From JAEXOD01 sp963663265 (GTDB lineage: Bacteria > Bacteroidota > Ignavibacteria > Ignavibacteriales > Melioribacteraceae): 64,000 bases of DNA. The number at the start of each line of letters is the position of its first letter. Position 1 is the first letter of the stretch. Below the pieces are notes generated by a model. It had not been told where the DNA came from, made no database searches, and saw only the letters and a program-made list of their open reading frames with translations. The translations under genes and the position numbers were made by a program. The stretch covers positions 1,054,001 through 1,118,000 of the forward strand of contig CAXXXM010000002.1 of the NCBI GenBank assembly GCA_963663265.2, in the 5' to 3' direction. Below, one piece after another: positions 37,049 to 46,199 of this stretch.

Positions 37049-40000
37049 ATGTTTGATTTGAGTAAAGAATTCAATATTTTATTTGTAGAAGATGTAGAAT
37101 CCGATGTACAACTTGCGATAAGATACTTACATTCTGAAGGAATTAAATTCAAATCAACCACAGTACAAACCGAAGAAGACTTTCGTACTGCTCTCTCCAC
37201 TTTTAACCCTGATTTAATTATTTCCGATTATTCTATGCCCCAATTTAGCGGGATGGAGGCAATAGTATTATCAAAACAAATTGCTCCCTCTATTCCAATA
37301 ATAATTTTTACAGGCTCTATTGATGAAGATACCGCTGTTAAATGCATGAAAGCCGGAGCCTCTGACTATGTTTTAAAAGAGAAATTATTACGACTTCCTT
37401 TTGCGGTAAAAGAAGTTTTAGAACGCAGCCATCAAATACAAAAACGATTAGAAGCCGAGCAGGCTTTAGATGAAAGCGAAAATAAATTCAAAAAACTTGT
37501 TGAATCATCACCAAGTGTTATATACGTAATAGAAAACGATCGATTTGTATTTTCAAATCCCATTGGTTTACAATTATTAGGCTTATCAAATATCGCCGAA
37601 ATCAAAAACCTTAGTATTTCTGAAATTATTGACAAGCAAAACATAGACTTATTATATAGTATTTTGGGGACTAATTTTTCGCAAAGCATATCCGACCCAG
37701 TAATATTACGAATAAAACACAAAAACCCTTCGCCGGTTTGGCTTGAAACAATTGCCGTAACTACTGTTTACGAGGGTAATGATGCCATTTTATTAATGGG
37801 TATTGATATAACAAAACGTAAAATTACCGAAATTAAACTTGAAAAATCGGAACATGAATTAGAAGTACAAAATGAAATAAACCAAATATTTCTTACCACT
37901 TCCGACTCAAATATTTACAGTAAAATTTTGGAAATCTTATTACGCGAGTTTGAATGTAAATTTGGGTTGTTTGGATACATTAATCAAAAAGAAGAATTAG
38001 TTATTCCTTCTTTAACAAGTAATATATGGGATTTGTGTGCTGTTCCAAACAAAAGCTTTATCTTTCCCAAAATAGACTGGAAAGGTTTATGGGGACGCTG
38101 TTTATTAGAAAGCCGGTCTATGTTTTCTAACGATTCTTTACATGTACCAAACGGGCACATCCAAATACAGAATGCTTTATGTGTTCCACTAATTTACCAA
38201 GAACAAACCATTGGAATTTTTGTATTAGCCGATAAAAATGATGGCTTTTCAATTGAAGACCAAAAAAGGCTTGATTTAATTGCATCTTACGTTTCTCCAA
38301 TTTTATCAGCAAGGTTAGAAAATAACTTAAAAGAAGAAAATATTCAGCTTACCAAAGAGATTTTATATTATACCGAAGAAAGGTTAAGACTTGCCCTCCA
38401 GGCTTCCAACGATGGATTGTGGGATTTAATTTACGACAAAAGAAGTATGTACTGGTCTCCACGTGCCTACACTATGTTAGGTTACGAAGTTGATGAATTT
38501 ATTGTAAATATCGATTCCTATTTAAGTTTAATCCACGAAAATGATAGAGAAAAATCTTGGGACTCTCTACAAGAGCAAATAACAAACTCCGATAGAAGTT
38601 TTACACTAAAATTTAGAATGCGAAAAAAATCAGGGGAGTATATTTGGATTCTATCAAGAGGTAAAGTTGTTCAAGAAGATGAAAACGGAAACGCAATACG
38701 TGTTGTTGGTACTCATGTTGATTTAACCGAAATAAAAGAGAGCCAAGAGGAATTAAAATTCCAGTCTCAAATTTTAGAGGAAATTAAAGATTTAGTTACT
38801 GCAACTGATTTACAAGCCAATATAATTTACGTAAACCAAGCTGTTGTTGATGACTTTGAATATTCAAAAGAAGAACTTCTAAAAATCAACCTTTATGCTG
38901 TTAATGAAAATCCATCAGTAGGAATAACTCGGACATATGTATTTGAACAATCCATCAAAAATGGCTCGTGGGAAGGCGAAGTTGTTAGTTATTCAAAATC
39001 AGGAAGGCGATTAACCTTTTATTGCAGAACATGGCTTCTATTTGACGATGATAAAAAGCCTTTTTCAGTTGTTAGTATCTCCACTGATATAACCGAACAA
39101 AAATTTGCACTTAATTCTTTAAAAGTAAGCGAAGAGAATTATAGACTTCTGGCTGAAACCGCGCAAGATATTATTCTCTCTCACGATCTTGAAGGCAGGG
39201 TTACTTATGTTAACAAGGCGGGTATTGATTTAATTGGATATTATGATGATTATTCAAAATTAAACATTTTAAATAGAATCTCCACACTCTCAACTGATGT
39301 AATAGAAAAAAATCGGGCTGAGCGATTGAACGGTAATTTTAGCAAAAGAATTTATCAACTCGATTTTCTGGATAAAAACAATAATTTAATTCCTCTTGAA
39401 GTCTGCAGTTCTCCAATTGTTATTGAAAATGAACTTAAAGGCGTGTTAATTATTGCCCGTGATATTAGTGAACGAATTCAAAATGCCAAATTAATTAAAG
39501 AAAGCGAGATTAAATTCAACAAAGCTTTCCATGAAAATTCCGGAGCTATGCTAATAACTACTGCCAACGGCTGTTATTTAGAAGTTAATCATGCATTTTG
39601 TAAACTTACTGAATATTCAAAAGATGAAATATTATCAAACGACATTTCATCGGAGCATATTTTTAACAACAAAAATATTTTTAAATTCTTAAGCACTACA
39701 ATTAAATCCACATCGCAGGTTGAGGATATTGAAATTCAAATAAAAACAAAAACCGGACAACTAAAACATGCATTGTTTTCAGCCAATAAAGTTACATTAG
39801 ATGACGAATTACGCTGGCTGATTGTACTTCAAGATGTTACCAAAAGGAAAGAAGCTGAAACAAAACTAAGAGAATCTGAAAAATTATTTAGAACTATCTG
39901 GGAAAATTCTAAAGACGGAATGCGATTAACCGATCAAAACGGTAAAATCACCATGGTAAACAACGCATTCTGTTTGCTTGTTGAACGACCCAAATATGAA

Positions 40001-40963
40001 TTAGAAGGACATTTAATCTCTGTTATATACAAAGAACATACTGCCGAAATGGTCCTTAAAGCATATATTAATAATTTTACCAAACATAAAATCTGCCCGT
40101 TTTTTGAAAGTAAATTTCAGCTATGGAATGACAAGACCATTTGGCTGGCTGTATCCAACTCGTTTCTTTCGCTCGATTTTGAAAATCATATGGTTTTGAG
40201 CATTTTTAGAGATATTTCCGAACGAAAAGAAAACGAGGAGAAATTAATAGAAGCTAAATACGAAGCCGAACGCTCCAACAACTTAAAAGATACGTTCATT
40301 GCTAATATTTCACATGAAATAAGAACACCTTTAAATGGTATTTCCGGCATGGTTAGTTTGTTAAAAGACAGCATTCAAAGTTTTATGTCTAATGAACAAG
40401 AGGAAATATTCAATTCAATCAATCGTTCAAACATTAGGATTGTAAAAACAATTGATATGATTGTAAATTATTCTCGCTTAAAAGTAGGTGAATACCCTTA
40501 TAACCCAATTAGTTTAAACTTCTGCAAGCTTCTTAAAGATTTAACATTAGAGTTTAAACCTCTTGCCGAATCTAAAAACTTAGACTTTATTCTGGAATGC
40601 TGCCATACTGACATAGTTGTTGATGCCGATGAATATAGCGTAAAAAGTGCAATATCTTACATATTAGACAATGCTGTTAAATTTACTTTTGAAGGATTTA
40701 TTAAAATAGCACTCACTAAAACAAATAATTTAGCAACTTTTACCATTGAAGACTCCGGTTGTGGTATTTCAGATGAATATATGACAAGATTGTTTGAACC
40801 ATACTCCCAAGAAGAAGAAGGATATAACCGCTCTTTTGAAGGAACAGGACTTGGATTATCCTTGGCAAAAAAATTCTTAGACCTTAATAATTATTCCCTT
40901 CACATTGCTTCTACTAAAAATATTGGAACAAAAGTTTCAATTTTCTTAAATAATGTAAAATAA
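37049..40963 (+). CDS. Large sensor histidine kinase: REC, six PAS, GAF, HisKA, HATPase
   Basis: From the ATG at 37049 (AGGA 9 nt upstream) the protein is 1304 aa; a GTG at 37010 has no ribosome site. The N-terminal receiver has D60 (ISDYSMP) and a late Lys (YVLKE). After it come PAS 1 (about 150-260), a GAF domain (about 280-435, AGTGTGTCCPLI-free core read as NALCVPLIYQEQTIGIFVLAD), and PAS 2-6 (about 445-1060). Then the kinase core: H1089 in NISHEIRTPLNG, N-box YILDNAVKFT, G-boxes EDSGCGIS and GTGLGLSLAKKF. No membrane helix is seen. The same REC-PAS-kinase plan and REC style are shared with 21300-23210, so they look like relatives. No output regulator is adjacent. Confidence 0.9.
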   Translation: MFDLSKEFNILFVEDVESDVQLAIRYLHSEGIKFKSTTVQTEEDFRTALSTFNPDLIISDYSMPQFSGMEAIVLSKQIAPSIPIIIFTGSIDEDTAVKCMKAGASDYVLKEKLLRLPFAVKEVLERSHQIQKRLEAEQALDESENKFKKLVESSPSVIYVIENDRFVFSNPIGLQLLGLSNIAEIKNLSISEIIDKQNIDLLYSILGTNFSQSISDPVILRIKHKNPSPVWLETIAVTTVYEGNDAILLMGIDITKRKITEIKLEKSEHELEVQNEINQIFLTTSDSNIYSKILEILLREFECKFGLFGYINQKEELVIPSLTSNIWDLCAVPNKSFIFPKIDWKGLWGRCLLESRSMFSNDSLHVPNGHIQIQNALCVPLIYQEQTIGIFVLADKNDGFSIEDQKRLDLIASYVSPILSARLENNLKEENIQLTKEILYYTEERLRLALQASNDGLWDLIYDKRSMYWSPRAYTMLGYEVDEFIVNIDSYLSLIHENDREKSWDSLQEQITNSDRSFTLKFRMRKKSGEYIWILSRGKVVQEDENGNAIRVVGTHVDLTEIKESQEELKFQSQILEEIKDLVTATDLQANIIYVNQAVVDDFEYSKEELLKINLYAVNENPSVGITRTYVFEQSIKNGSWEGEVVSYSKSGRRLTFYCRTWLLFDDDKKPFSVVSISTDITEQKFALNSLKVSEENYRLLAETAQDIILSHDLEGRVTYVNKAGIDLIGYYDDYSKLNILNRISTLSTDVIEKNRAERLNGNFSKRIYQLDFLDKNNNLIPLEVCSSPIVIENELKGVLIIARDISERIQNAKLIKESEIKFNKAFHENSGAMLITTANGCYLEVNHAFCKLTEYSKDEILSNDISSEHIFNNKNIFKFLSTTIKSTSQVEDIEIQIKTKTGQLKHALFSANKVTLDDELRWLIVLQDVTKRKEAETKLRESEKLFRTIWENSKDGMRLTDQNGKITMVNNAFCLLVERPKYELEGHLISVIYKEHTAEMVLKAYINNFTKHKICPFFESKFQLWNDKTIWLAVSNSFLSLDFENHMVLSIFRDISERKENEEKLIEAKYEAERSNNLKDTFIANISHEIRTPLNGISGMVSLLKDSIQSFMSNEQEEIFNSINRSNIRIVKTIDMIVNYSRLKVGEYPYNPISLNFCKLLKDLTLEFKPLAESKNLDFILECCHTDIVVDADEYSVKSAISYILDNAVKFTFEGFIKIALTKTNNLATFTIEDSGCGISDEYMTRLFEPYSQEEEGYNRSFEGTGLGLSLAKKFLDLNNYSLHIASTKNIGTKVSIFLNNVK

Positions 40964-40970
40964 TCTTTTA

Positions 40971-40989
40971 ATGCGGTTAAAAACCGCAT
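40971..40989. terminator. Short hairpin after the large kinase gene
   Basis: ATGCGGTT pairs perfectly with AACCGCAT around AAA. The plus-strand T-run is missing, so termination is uncertain; it may be a bare stabilising hairpin. Confidence 0.45.
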
Positions 40990-41060
40990 AATCATGTAGT
41001 TGTAACTTTTCCTGTCAATAATTATATATATTGTAGAATTTTAAATTATTGGAGGATGAC

Positions 41061-41318
41061 ATGAACTTGACATCAAATAACGAAAATAAAACAAATCCTC
41101 TATCAGATTTAATAAATGATGAGGTATACGACTTGTTGTTAACCAAAGGTCTTATTAACGAAAATTCCGTACGAAATTATTTAATTAAAAAGAAATTTCA
41201 TGAAATGCGTTCGCAAAAAGTAAGCACGGGCGATGCTATTGAACATATAAGAATTGAATACCCTTATCTTCAACATGATACAATTCGCAAATTAGTATAT
41301 CAACAAGAAAATAAATAA
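41061..41318 (+). CDS. Small soluble protein of unknown function
   Basis: The 85-aa product starts at an ATG with GGAGG 5 nt upstream, an unusually strong ribosome site for this window. It is predicted to be mostly helical, with a charged C-terminal half (RSQKVSTGDAIEHIRIEYP ... YQQENK). I see no signal peptide, metal site or known domain. It lies between the kinase gene and the folded spacer at 41332-41403, and may share a transcript with the 113-aa gene downstream. Confidence 0.7.
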   Translation: MNLTSNNENKTNPLSDLINDEVYDLLLTKGLINENSVRNYLIKKKFHEMRSQKVSTGDAIEHIRIEYPYLQHDTIRKLVYQQENK

Positions 41319-41331
41319 ATTTCCCCTTAAT

Positions 41332-41403
41332 ACCGGAGACTGCAATTTTTAAGTGATTGTGGTAGTCGCTTAGATAATTACAGAACTCGTTGCAGTCTTC
41401 GGT
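41332..41403. ncRNA. Predicted structured RNA element or complex terminator
   Basis: ACCGGAGACTGCAA (41332-41345) pairs with TTGCAGTCTTCGGT (41390-41403) as a 14-bp stem with one G-U. Inside, TAAGTGA (41350-41356) pairs with TCGCTTA (41366-41372) as a second stem, also with one wobble. Both wobbles are G-U only when the plus strand is transcribed; on the minus strand they would be A-C mismatches. A T-rich stretch follows (CTTTTTGTTTGTTTTATTT). It could be a large terminator for the 85-aa gene, an attenuator or leader for the 113-aa gene, or a small RNA. Confidence 0.45.
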
Positions 41404-41471
41404 CTAATTTTGAACTTTTTGTTTGTTTTATTTATTTTGTTTTAAAAATTTAGTCTAATTGGAGAAATCAA

Positions 41472-41813
41472 ATGGATAAAACAACACCATTAAATTATGT
41501 GTTAGATTTTTATAACGAAGCAGTTAATCAATTAAAATCTACTAATAATATAAACGAACAAGAAAGCTCAATAAAAGTTGGTTTAATGATTCTTTATTTC
41601 TGGGCTTCTGTTTATAACAGCCACGAAACTAAGGATAAAATAAAAGCTGAGGGGAAAAACCTATTAAATAATGATGTTGAGTTTTTTGAACAAGCAGATT
41701 TGGACTTTGTAAATTTTAAAAAAGAAAATCATCCGATTATTAACAATTTAGCACAATTAACAATGGATGATTACAATAAATTAATAGATTTTTTTCAAAA
41801 AGGAATGAGATAA
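41472..41813 (+). CDS. Small helical protein of unknown function
   Basis: The 113-aa product has a fair ribosome site (GGAGA, 6 nt before ATG). It appears all-helical, without signal peptide or membrane segment. It has no domain I recognise, and no similarity by eye to the 85-aa neighbour. Its stop lies 4 bp from the dnaX stop, with no terminator between the convergent genes. Confidence 0.7.
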   Translation: MDKTTPLNYVLDFYNEAVNQLKSTNNINEQESSIKVGLMILYFWASVYNSHETKDKIKAEGKNLLNNDVEFFEQADLDFVNFKKENHPIINNLAQLTMDDYNKLIDFFQKGMR

Positions 41814-41817
41814 GTAA

Positions 41818-43152
41818 TTAGATTTCTCGACCTCCAAGTTCCTTTTGGATTGCTTTAACAAGTGGAGTGTCATTTTCCTCCACTTCCTTAAATTTAACCT
41901 GGGGTTCCGGCTCTACAAGTTTCCCGGTTATTTTTAACTCATCATTATTTTTGCTTCTTTCTTCTCTTTTTGAATTTCCATACTCAACTTTCCCTTCAGA
42001 AGCAACCGATATATTATTAAATCCTTTTTCATTTAATACCGAAATAAGTTCTGTAATTGTTGAAGTCCTTTCAAGACCAATTAATTGAAACAATGCTATT
42101 TCTAACCGTAATTTTTGATTATTTGCATTCTTTATTTCATATTGTACTTTGTTAATAAAAGTAATAATTCTTAACAAATCAGCTTCCCTAAAACTGTTTA
42201 CACATTTTGAATATTTTTCTTTTATTATATCGGCACTTTCAATTAAATCGGTTTTTTTTGTTATTTGTAAAGTCATAAAGTTTCTAAAGTGTTCTAACAA
42301 ACCATTTAAAAAGTCTGTTAAATTCCAACCATTATTGTATATAGTTTCTGTGACCTCTAAGGCTTTAGAAAAATCGTGTGATAAAATCGCCTCAGATATT
42401 TCAAAATAAATATCCTCATCAATAAGATTTAACATAGATGAAATTTGGTCTTTGGTTATATCATTCCCACAGAAAGAGACTACCTGATCAAAAATGGATT
42501 GTGCATCTCTCAAAGCACCATCGGCTTTTTTTGCTATTAATGTTAACGATTGATCGTCAATTGTTATTCCTTCGGCATCACAAATTTTTTGCAGCAACCC
42601 TTTTGTATCTTTAAGATTTACTCTTCTAAAATCGAACCGTTGACATCTTGAAATAATTGTTAAAGGCACTTTATGGATATCGGTAGTTGCAAATATAAAA
42701 ACAACATGTTCCGGTGGTTCTTCCAATGTTTTTAAAAGAGCATTAAAAGATTCAACAGTTAACATGTGAACTTCATCTATGATATAAATTTTATATTTAC
42801 CTTTGGTTGGTGAATATTTTACTGCCTCTCGTATTGTACGTATCTCTTCAATTCGTCTATTTGAAGCACCATCTATTTCAAAAACATCAAGAGTTGAAGA
42901 GTTGTAAAAATCCCTGCACATTTCACATTCATTGCAAGGTTCGCCATTTATAGGTGCTGTACAATTAAGTGTTTTAGCTAATATTCTTGCTGTTGTTGTT
43001 TTACCTATGCCTCTGGGTCCGGCAAACATATAAGCATGTGCAATTCTTCCATTAGATAATGCATTTTTTAAAGTTTGTGTTATATGTGATTGACCAACAA
43101 CTTCCGCAAAAGTTTGTGGTCGCCATTTTCGAGCTGTTACAACAAAAGCCAT
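41818..43152 (-). CDS. dnaX: DNA polymerase III subunit gamma/tau
   Basis: The 444-aa clamp-loader ATPase has Walker A GPRGIGKT (45-52), four zinc-ligand cysteines C64, C73, C76 and C79, Walker B IYIIDEVHML and the SRC sensor (ISRCQRFDF). It is short compared with E. coli tau (643 aa) and close in size to its gamma form, so the DnaB/alpha-binding C-terminal part is minimal. I see no need for frameshifting. It is the last gene of the lon-msrC-dnaX run, with AGGA before the ATG. Confidence 0.95.
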   Translation of the reverse strand: MAFVVTARKWRPQTFAEVVGQSHITQTLKNALSNGRIAHAYMFAGPRGIGKTTTARILAKTLNCTAPINGEPCNECEMCRDFYNSSTLDVFEIDGASNRRIEEIRTIREAVKYSPTKGKYKIYIIDEVHMLTVESFNALLKTLEEPPEHVVFIFATTDIHKVPLTIISRCQRFDFRRVNLKDTKGLLQKICDAEGITIDDQSLTLIAKKADGALRDAQSIFDQVVSFCGNDITKDQISSMLNLIDEDIYFEISEAILSHDFSKALEVTETIYNNGWNLTDFLNGLLEHFRNFMTLQITKKTDLIESADIIKEKYSKCVNSFREADLLRIITFINKVQYEIKNANNQKLRLEIALFQLIGLERTSTITELISVLNEKGFNNISVASEGKVEYGNSKREERSKNNDELKITGKLVEPEPQVKFKEVEENDTPLVKAIQKELGGREI

Positions 43153-43163
43153 AATTTTTCCTG

Positions 43164-43673
43164 TTAACTAAGAATATAATAACCTAAATCTATTTTTGCG
43201 TCTATTAAATTTACTAATTTTTCCAAATATTTTTTATCAATTTCATTAAATGCAGCCAATTCATAGCTATCTAAATCTAAAACACCAAATAAATTACCGT
43301 TTACACTAAATGGAATTACTATTTCAGATTTTGACATGCCATCACAGGCTATATGACCGTCAAACTTACTAACGTCAGTAACAATAATTGTTTCATTTCT
43401 TTCTGCAGCAGTTCCACACACACCATGCCCAATTTTTATTTGTGAACAGGCCACTTTACCTTGAAAAGGTCCTAAATACAAAACACCTTCAACATTAAAA
43501 TAAAAGCCAACCCAGCTTATTTTGTCGAAAGTTTGTTTTAACAAGGCACAAAAATTTGATAGTGCGGTTATTTTTGGTTCGCTCTTTTGTATTAGACCAA
43601 TAAGATATTGGTATACAAGCTGGTATTTTTCCTCATCACTCAAATTCGGGTCAATAAGTACTTCTTCTGCCAT
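43164..43673 (-). CDS. msrC: Free methionine (R)-sulfoxide reductase (GAF-fold)
   Basis: The 169-aa single-GAF protein matches fRMsr/YebR in length and motifs: WVGFYF, LGPFQGKVAC, GHGVCGTAA, DVSKFDGHIACD and SEIVIPF. The three functional cysteines are present at C76, C86 and C110. It reduces free methionine-R-sulfoxide, using thioredoxin. Its ATG follows the lon stop codon directly, with no gap, so it is translated from the lon message. Pairing with the Lon protease fits an oxidative or protein-damage response, by inference. Confidence 0.92.
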   Translation of the reverse strand: MAEEVLIDPNLSDEEKYQLVYQYLIGLIQKSEPKITALSNFCALLKQTFDKISWVGFYFNVEGVLYLGPFQGKVACSQIKIGHGVCGTAAERNETIIVTDVSKFDGHIACDGMSKSEIVIPFSVNGNLFGVLDLDSYELAAFNEIDKKYLEKLVNLIDAKIDLGYYILS

Positions 43674-46106
43674 CTATTTTTTCTCTTTTGTTTTTTGGGT
43701 TTTTCTTTTTACACTAACTGTCTTTTTCCCAAATTGTTCAAAAACAATTGGAAAAGCTTCAAAAACATCAGATACCGGAATAATTTCTAAACCTTCTTTT
43801 ATTTCAGGTTTAATTTCTGCCAAATCAACTTCGTTTTCTTTAGGAATAAGAATTTTAAAAATACCATTTCTTCTTGCAGCAAGTAATTTTTCATTTAAGC
43901 CTCCAATAGCCAAAACATTGCCGCGTAATGTTATTTCACCCGTCATTGCCACGTTGTTATGGGCTGGTTTGCCCAATATTGCTGAGTACATTGCCATAAT
44001 TAATGTAATACCCGCTGAAGGACCATCTTTAGGAATTGCCCCTTCAGGAAGATGTATATGAACTTCTTTCCCCTTGTAAAAATTAGCAGGTAATCCTATT
44101 TTTTCAGCATTAGAACGTAAAAAGCTTAATGCAGCATGGGCACTTTCTTTCATAACATCGCCAAGCTGTCCAGTTAATATAAGTTTTTCCGAACCATTCA
44201 TAATTGTTGCGTCAACCTGTAAAATATCTCCACCTGTAGATGTCCACGCCAAACCGATAACACTTCCTACTTTATCGTTTATTTCAGTTTTTTGTTTCCT
44301 ATATTTTGGCACACCTAAATAGCGTTCTAACACAGTAGATTCAATTGCCAATTTACCTTGTGCCTCTTTTTTGTTCTTCTTTTTATTTTGAACAATATCG
44401 CGTGCAGCTTTTCTAAAAACGGAGGCTATTTCACGTTCAAGGTTACGAACTCCTGCTTCTCGTGTATATTCTCGTATTAACTTATCTAATCCTTCTTCAG
44501 TTAATTCAACCATTTCTTCATTTAAACCGTGTATTTTTAACTGTTTAGGAATTATATGTCTTTTGGCAATCATTTTCTTTTCAAAATCTAAATAACCATT
44601 TAGTTCAATAACTTCCATTCTATCTTGCAAGGGTAATGGAATATTATACCTTACATTTGCGGTAGTAATAAACATAACATTAGATAAGTCGTAATCAATA
44701 TCTAAATAATGATCGTTAAATGTGTTGTTTTGTTCAGGATCTAATACTTCCAACATTGCACTTGAAGGATCACCACGAAAATCCATACTCATTTTATCAA
44801 CTTCATCAAGCAAAATAACAGGATTAATTGTTTTTGCTTTTTTCATAGATTGAATAATTTTGCCGGGCATAGAACCAATATAAGTTCTTCTATGTCCTCG
44901 TATTTCAGCTTCATCACGTACACCACCAAGACTTATACGTACAAAACTACGCCCTAATGCACGTGCAATCGATTTCCCTAACGATGTTTTACCTACTCCC
45001 GGAGGTCCTACAAAACACAAAATTTGACCTTTCATGTTTTTAACTAAATTTAAAACCGCAATATGTTCAAGAATTCTATCTTTTGGCTTTTCTAAGCCAT
45101 AGTGGTCTTCATCAAGAATTGTTTTTACATTATCTATATCTAAATTATCTTTACTCTTTTTTGTCCATGGAACATCAACAATCCAATCAAGATAATTTCT
45201 AATAACCGTAGATTCAGGTGAACTTGATGGAGTTTTTTTAAGTTTATTAAACTCTTCCATCGCCTTATCTTTTACTTCTTTTGGCATCTTGATTTGTTCA
45301 AGTTGTTCTTTTAGTTTTATTAAATCGGGAGCCGATTCTTCTTCATCTCCTAATTCTTCTTGTAAAATTCTGATCTGTTCTTGAATAATAAACTTTCTTT
45401 GTGTTTTTGCAATATTTTCTTGAACCTTACTTTCAATCTCTTTTTCAACTTTTAAAATATCTATTTCTGAATTAAGAATTTTTATAATTTCATAAAGTTG
45501 CTCAGTAAGCGTAAATTTTTGCAAAATCGATTGTTTAATATCTATTGACTGGTTGATATTAGCAGCAGCATAAAAAAGCTTTCTATCCGGCTCATCAAAA
45601 TTATCATAAGCACTAATTGCTTCTTGAGGAATACTTCTGTTAACTTTTACATATTCCTTAAATAATGTTGTCATTTGGCGGATTAATGCATTAAGTTCTT
45701 TATGGTCTTCATGTTTAGGTATAATCACTTCAACTTTAGCTTCAAAAAAATTATTATTTTTTGTAAACTTTGTAATTTTTCCCTGAATAATTCCGTCTAC
45801 CAAAATCTTTAATAAACCGTTTGGAAGTTTTAGTATTTGAATTATTTTTGCAATTGTACCTTCTTTAAAAATTTCTTCAGCAGTTGGTTCTTCAACCGAT
45901 GCTTTTTTTTGTGCCGCTAAAAATATATATTTTGAATTTTCTAATGAATAGTTAGCTGCTTTTATTGAACTTTCCCTTCCTACTAAAACAGGGAAAATCA
46001 TATACGGATAAATAACATTATCTCTTAAAGGCAAAACAGGCAATACATTAGGGATATCTTCTATTCCAACACTATCATTTTTTTTATCTGGTTCTTTTTT
46101 TGCCAT
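43674..46106 (-). CDS. lon: ATP-dependent Lon protease
   Basis: The roughly 810-aa LonA-type protease has an N-terminal substrate domain (VLPVLPLRDNVIYPYMIFPV), an AAA+ module with Walker A GPPGVGKTS, and a serine protease domain. Its dyad is Ser in PKDGPSAG and Lys in GLNEKLLAARR (S700 and K743 counted from the ATG at 46115). I prefer the start at 46106: GGAG lies 11 nt before it but only 2 nt before 46115. Lon degrades damaged and regulatory proteins. It is the first gene of the operon with msrC and dnaX. The K/T-rich tail is ordinary. Confidence 0.96.
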   Translation of the reverse strand: MAKKEPDKKNDSVGIEDIPNVLPVLPLRDNVIYPYMIFPVLVGRESSIKAANYSLENSKYIFLAAQKKASVEEPTAEEIFKEGTIAKIIQILKLPNGLLKILVDGIIQGKITKFTKNNNFFEAKVEVIIPKHEDHKELNALIRQMTTLFKEYVKVNRSIPQEAISAYDNFDEPDRKLFYAAANINQSIDIKQSILQKFTLTEQLYEIIKILNSEIDILKVEKEIESKVQENIAKTQRKFIIQEQIRILQEELGDEEESAPDLIKLKEQLEQIKMPKEVKDKAMEEFNKLKKTPSSSPESTVIRNYLDWIVDVPWTKKSKDNLDIDNVKTILDEDHYGLEKPKDRILEHIAVLNLVKNMKGQILCFVGPPGVGKTSLGKSIARALGRSFVRISLGGVRDEAEIRGHRRTYIGSMPGKIIQSMKKAKTINPVILLDEVDKMSMDFRGDPSSAMLEVLDPEQNNTFNDHYLDIDYDLSNVMFITTANVRYNIPLPLQDRMEVIELNGYLDFEKKMIAKRHIIPKQLKIHGLNEEMVELTEEGLDKLIREYTREAGVRNLEREIASVFRKAARDIVQNKKKNKKEAQGKLAIESTVLERYLGVPKYRKQKTEINDKVGSVIGLAWTSTGGDILQVDATIMNGSEKLILTGQLGDVMKESAHAALSFLRSNAEKIGLPANFYKGKEVHIHLPEGAIPKDGPSAGITLIMAMYSAILGKPAHNNVAMTGEITLRGNVLAIGGLNEKLLAARRNGIFKILIPKENEVDLAEIKPEIKEGLEIIPVSDVFEAFPIVFEQFGKKTVSVKRKTQKTKEKK

Positions 46107-46199
46107 ATAAGGCATAACTCCATGTTTAACTTTAATTTAACTTGTAAATATAAGAAATATAAATTCGGCTTTCAAGGAAAGGATTGTTTATTGCACAAC

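Noticed and set aside
41472..41813. Four-helix-bundle (23S rRNA intervening-sequence) protein
   Set aside because: Similar length, but none of the family's conserved sequence is visible and there is no rRNA context.
41818..43152. Programmed frameshift in dnaX
   Set aside because: No longer tau frame follows and the convergent gene begins only 4 bp away; the 444-aa form seems complete.
43522..44061. 179-codon plus-strand frame antisense to msrC and lon
   Set aside because: Shadow of the lon and msrC coding regions; both have complete conserved motifs on the other strand.
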